A stretch of DNA of 18,357 nucleotides from Bacteroidales bacterium (lineage in GTDB: Bacteria > Bacteroidota > Bacteroidia > Bacteroidales > UBA12077), in contig JASGMZ010000029.1 in NCBI GenBank assembly GCA_030156305.1, forward strand, positions 1-18,357, read 5' to 3'. The translations under genes were made by a program, and so were the position numbers. Each line of letters opens with the position of its first letter. The first letter of the stretch is position 1. The notes below the pieces were generated by a model that ran no database searches, was not told where the DNA came from, and was given only the letters and a program-made list of their open reading frames with translations. Shown here piece by piece: positions 15,764 to 18,357 of this stretch.

Positions 15764-15798
15764 TTAGACCTTAAGGTTTCAAAAACCTTAAGGTCTAA
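15764..15798. terminator. Perfect 16-bp-stem hairpin (bidirectional terminator or REP-type palindrome)
   Basis: TTAGACCTTAAGGTTT, loop CAA, AAACCTTAAGGTCTAA. The flanks (atttattttatt and aataaataaataaa) extend the pairing with A-T pairs. It follows the stop of the 172-residue gene by about 25 bases and precedes the transposase remnant by 26 bases. It could terminate transcription or be a REP-like target of such transposases. Confidence 0.7.
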
Positions 15799-15824
15799 TA
15801 AATAAATAAAATAAAAACAATAAA

Positions 15825-15962
15825 ATGAAACAACCATTACTTGAAAAAGGGTAATATTATCACATTTTTAATAAAGGCAGACAAGGAGAAAACTTGTTTC
15901 GGGAGAATGAAAATTATGCGTTTTTTCTCCATTTATATGAAAAATATATAGAACCCATTTGA
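15825..15962 (+). pseudogene. 5' fragment of a Y1 (REP-associated, RAYT-type) transposase
   Basis: Translation from the ATG gives MKQPLLEKG, a stop (TAA at 15852), then YYHIFNKGRQGENLFRENEN, YAFFLHLYEKYIEPI and a second stop (15960-15962). YYHI(F/Y)N(K/R)G followed by NLF, FF.L..LY.KYI.PI is the characteristic N-terminus of Bacteroidota RAYT/IS200-like transposases. The HUH metal-binding motif (PNHFH) and the catalytic tyrosine are absent because the sequence ends there. It is therefore a dead remnant of about 45 codons. Confidence 0.8.
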
Positions 15963-16004
15963 TCAAATTTAAAGATTCATGATTAATTATTGAAATAAAC
16001 TTTT

Positions 16005-16012
16005 TAAGTTTG
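16005..16012 (+). promoter_or_regulatory. -7 box for the Ig-like lipoprotein gene
   Basis: TAAGTTTG matches TAnnTTTG exactly, 25 bases upstream of the ATG at 16038. Confidence 0.55.
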
Positions 16013-16037
16013 TAACTGGGTTTTTAATGATGCATTT

Positions 16038-17939
16038 ATGAAAGTTAATGACTTACAATACGCGATATTTTTATTTCTTATTTTTTGGATGAGCGGATGT
16101 GCTAAAATTGTAGCACCCACCGGAGGGCCAAAAGATGTTGAGCCTCCTAAAGTATTATCCAGCGATCCTCCTAATTATTCAACCAACTTTAAAGGCGATA
16201 AGATTAAAATTACTTTTGATGAATTTATTCAATTAAAAGATTTAAATCAAAACCTGGTGGTTTCTCCACCCCTCAATGAGAAACCGAAAATTACCGTAAA
16301 GGGAAAATCATTGATTATTGAATTTTTTACTGAACTTATAGATTCTACAACCTATAATATTTACCTGGGAAATTCGGTACAGGATTATAACGAAAGAAAT
16401 CCTATCGAGAATTTTCAGTATGTGTTATCTACGGGCGAATATATCGACTCGATGTCTATGGAAGGAAAAGTATTAAATGCCTTTAACCTTTTGCCTCAAG
16501 AAAATGTGCTGGTGATGTTATATAGTGATTTTTCCGACTCAATACCCATGAAAAGTATCCCGGAATATATTGCTAAAACCGATAAGGAAGGATTCTTTCA
16601 AATTAATAATATACGCAACGATACGTTTAAGATTTTTGCTTTACGTGATGCAAACAAAAATTACCTTTACGATCTTCCCAATGAAGGAATTGCTTTTTCC
16701 GATTCGGCTGTTAAGTTTAGGATGGACACCAAACCGGTGGCAGATACGATATTTGTCGCCGATTCTTTATTGGCTGGCCCTAACGAAATGATTTTAGATA
16801 CAATTTGGATAGCCTCTGAAAAGTTTTCATCATATCCTTTAAACACAGATACTGCTGATTTTGAAAAAGATAGCATGGTGGTCATAAAACATAAACCCAT
16901 TGATACCATAATTACAACCATGCAATCGTATTATCCCGTTCCGGTATTTTATTTAATGTTTTTTAACGAAGATAAAGAAACACAGTATCTTGTAAACTCA
17001 AAACGGGACGATAAGCGAAAATTGGAAGTTATGTTTAATAAACCTATAAAAGACAGTGTGGTAATTGAGTTGGTAGATACTACCCTTGAATCCAAATGGT
17101 ATATTCAGGAAACAAACCTAACGAATGATACGATTTTTTATTGGCTGACAGATTCGTCGCTCTATAACAAAAAGGATTTAAAAACAATCCTAACCTATCA
17201 AAAAGAAGATTCAAATTTGGTTTACCAGTGGACTACCGATACCATTAATTTCCGATACTTTGAACCACAAAAGAAGAAGAAAGAAGATGATTCGGATACG
17301 TCGCTTGCCATTGGGTTAAATGTGAAAAATAAATCAACGTTTGATTTGAATAAACACATTAAGCTACAATTTAATACTCCAATAAAAGCGGTTGATGCCG
17401 AAAAAATAAGGCTGTTTACCAAAGAGGATACCCTGGAAAAAGAAGTGGATGTCAAGCTGGTAAAGGATAGCCTGTTTTTTAGACGATATACAATTTTAAA
17501 TACGTACACCGAAGATTCTGATTATCGGTTGGAAATTTTTCCGCAGGCATTTACTGATATTTATGGTGCTGTAAACGATACGATTAATGTGGCATTTAAA
17601 ACCCAAAAGATTGATTATTACGGTAAAATTTTAGCCAATGTTACCGGTATTGATTCTTCATTTCAAGTCATTGCGCAACTAATTGTTTCTGAAAAGGAGG
17701 AAGAAAAAGTGTATCGCGAAAAAGTAATTCTTAATGATCAAACGATCGATTATGCCTATTTACCCCCTAAAGAGTTTCTGTTTAAGATCATTGTGGATGT
17801 AAATTTTAACGGAAAGTGGGATACGGGCGAATATTTGGAACATATACAACCCGAAGAGGTTTTTTATTACGATAATCCGATCAACGTTCGATCAAACTGG
17901 GATATAGAAATTAATATGACCGTAAAAAACAATAAATGA
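16038..17939 (+). CDS. SbsA-type Ig-like domain lipoprotein
   Basis: 633 residues. A signal peptide with lipobox MSGC (Cys21) predicts a lipoprotein. Just after it comes PTGGPKDVEPPKVLSSDPPN, the hallmark start of a Bacteroidota family with an N-terminal Big_5 (SbsA Ig-like) domain (about 34-125: FKGDKIKITFDEFIQLKDL, then ITVKGKSLIIEF). A DANKNYLYDLPNE loop lies near 204-216, long beta-rich middle sections follow, and a second loop, DVNFNGKWDTGEYL, lies near 586-599; both look like Asp/Asn-rich turns of the calcium-binding style, though binding is unproven. The protein is probably exposed at the cell envelope; its role is unknown. The stop overlaps the next start by four bases (ATGA), so the two genes are likely cotranscribed. 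Confidence 0.92.
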   Translation: MKVNDLQYAIFLFLIFWMSGCAKIVAPTGGPKDVEPPKVLSSDPPNYSTNFKGDKIKITFDEFIQLKDLNQNLVVSPPLNEKPKITVKGKSLIIEFFTELIDSTTYNIYLGNSVQDYNERNPIENFQYVLSTGEYIDSMSMEGKVLNAFNLLPQENVLVMLYSDFSDSIPMKSIPEYIAKTDKEGFFQINNIRNDTFKIFALRDANKNYLYDLPNEGIAFSDSAVKFRMDTKPVADTIFVADSLLAGPNEMILDTIWIASEKFSSYPLNTDTADFEKDSMVVIKHKPIDTIITTMQSYYPVPVFYLMFFNEDKETQYLVNSKRDDKRKLEVMFNKPIKDSVVIELVDTTLESKWYIQETNLTNDTIFYWLTDSSLYNKKDLKTILTYQKEDSNLVYQWTTDTINFRYFEPQKKKKEDDSDTSLAIGLNVKNKSTFDLNKHIKLQFNTPIKAVDAEKIRLFTKEDTLEKEVDVKLVKDSLFFRRYTILNTYTEDSDYRLEIFPQAFTDIYGAVNDTINVAFKTQKIDYYGKILANVTGIDSSFQVIAQLIVSEKEEEKVYREKVILNDQTIDYAYLPPKEFLFKIIVDVNFNGKWDTGEYLEHIQPEEVFYYDNPINVRSNWDIEINMTVKNNK

Positions 17940-18250
17940 TGTCCGTATTATTAGAGTTTGCCATGTTCCCCACCGACAAAGGAGACAGCGTTAGTCAATA
18001 TGTTGGTGAAGTCATTCAGATGATTAAAGAAAGCGGAGTTAGCTATAAACTAACCGCCATGGGAACGATTATTGAAACTGAAACCATTGATGAGGCCCTT
18101 GCGATAGTAAATAAATCATACAAAGTGCTGGAGCCTTATTCTAATCGCGTTTATTCTTCTATCAATCTGGATATTCGAAAAGGGAAATCGAACCGGTTGG
18201 AAGAAAAAATAAAATCGATAGAATCAAAGATTGGGAAAGTGGAACATTAA
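17936..18250 (+). CDS. Thiamine-binding protein of the MTH1187/YqgV type
   Basis: 104 residues, the usual size for this small ferredoxin-like family (Pfam Thiamine_BP). The family motif is seen in SGVSYKLTAMGTIIETETIDEAL (about 33-55, split here across the strand and turn), preceded by LEFAMFP and followed by YSSINLDIRKG. Members bind thiamine or related compounds as multimers; the physiological role is not settled. Two consecutive ATG codons (17936 and 17939) are possible starts; 17936 forms an ATGA overlap with the lipoprotein gene and implies translational coupling. A terminator follows. Confidence 0.9.
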   Translation: MMSVLLEFAMFPTDKGDSVSQYVGEVIQMIKESGVSYKLTAMGTIIETETIDEALAIVNKSYKVLEPYSNRVYSSINLDIRKGKSNRLEEKIKSIESKIGKVEH

Positions 18251-18276
18251 TATTTTAATGTAGGTGTATATTTATT

Positions 18277-18307
18277 AAACCTGCACATTTGTGGCGGGTT
18301 TTTTTTG
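18277..18307 (+). terminator. Rho-independent terminator after the thiamine-binding protein gene
   Basis: AAACCTGC, nine-base loop, GCGGGTTT with one T-G wobble, followed by more T residues. It starts 27 bases past the stop. Confidence 0.75.
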
Positions 18308-18327
18308 TTGATATTTTTTCAGATATT

Positions 18328-18357
18328 TAGTGCATCTTAGAAAACACCAGTTTTTTT
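18328..18357. repeat. Start of a second copy of the 2653 repeat element (cut by the window edge)
   Basis: TAGTGCATCTTAGAAAACACC plus agttttttt matches 2653-2682 with one mismatch. The rest of the element would lie beyond the window. Confidence 0.7.

Overview
The window looks like chromosomal DNA of a Bacteroidota member, probably Bacteroidales or Marinilabiliales. The evidence is an AT-rich background, several TAnnTTTG-type -7 boxes close to start codons, little Shine-Dalgarno signal, and family choices typical of the phylum: a periplasmic TPR histidine kinase, COG1373/DUF4143 ATPases, a CzcA-type RND pump fused to its outer-membrane factor, and an SbsA-Ig-like lipoprotein. The exact genus cannot be read from the sequence.

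Layout: 1-375 holds the wreck of a DUF4143-type ATPase (internal deletion plus frame change). 507-2639 is an orphan TPR sensor histidine kinase. 2640-3744 is a repeat-packed spacer with an imperfect cruciform-like element, several copies of a GTCATTGCGAGCG palindromic repeat and other hairpins. 3745-4908 and 5065-6222 are tandem paralogous AAA ATPases with C-terminal DUF4143 (nuclease-like) domains; the second lacks the expected lysine of the E-x-K motif. 6223-6875 is a second repeat-rich spacer made of the same modules as the left spacer, so the ATPase pair is bracketed by related repeat blocks.

On the minus strand from 13406 down to 6876 lie a 1450-residue RND heavy-metal pump fused to a TolC-like outer-membrane factor, its periplasmic adaptor lipoprotein one base downstream, and then a separately promoted single-span coiled-coil membrane protein. 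The fusion plus adaptor encode all three parts of a tripartite efflux pump in two genes. 13407-14282 is another non-coding, repeat-bearing spacer.

lgt (minus, 14283-15074) is divergent from a conserved-looking 172-residue protein of unknown function (plus). After that gene come a perfect 16-bp-stem hairpin and a short dead 5' fragment of a REP-associated (Y1) transposase. The plus strand ends with an Ig-like-domain lipoprotein overlapping by 4 bases a small thiamine-binding (MTH1187-type) protein, a terminator, and the start of a second copy of the repeat found after the histidine kinase. Lgt would be the enzyme that lipidates the two lipobox proteins seen here (the adaptor and the Ig-like protein).

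The most notable points are the RND/outer-membrane-factor fusion with a signal-peptide-like segment buried inside it, the repeat-bracketed ATPase family in three states (intact, motif-altered, wrecked), and the transposase remnant beside a perfect palindrome. I see no clear new defence or biosynthetic system.
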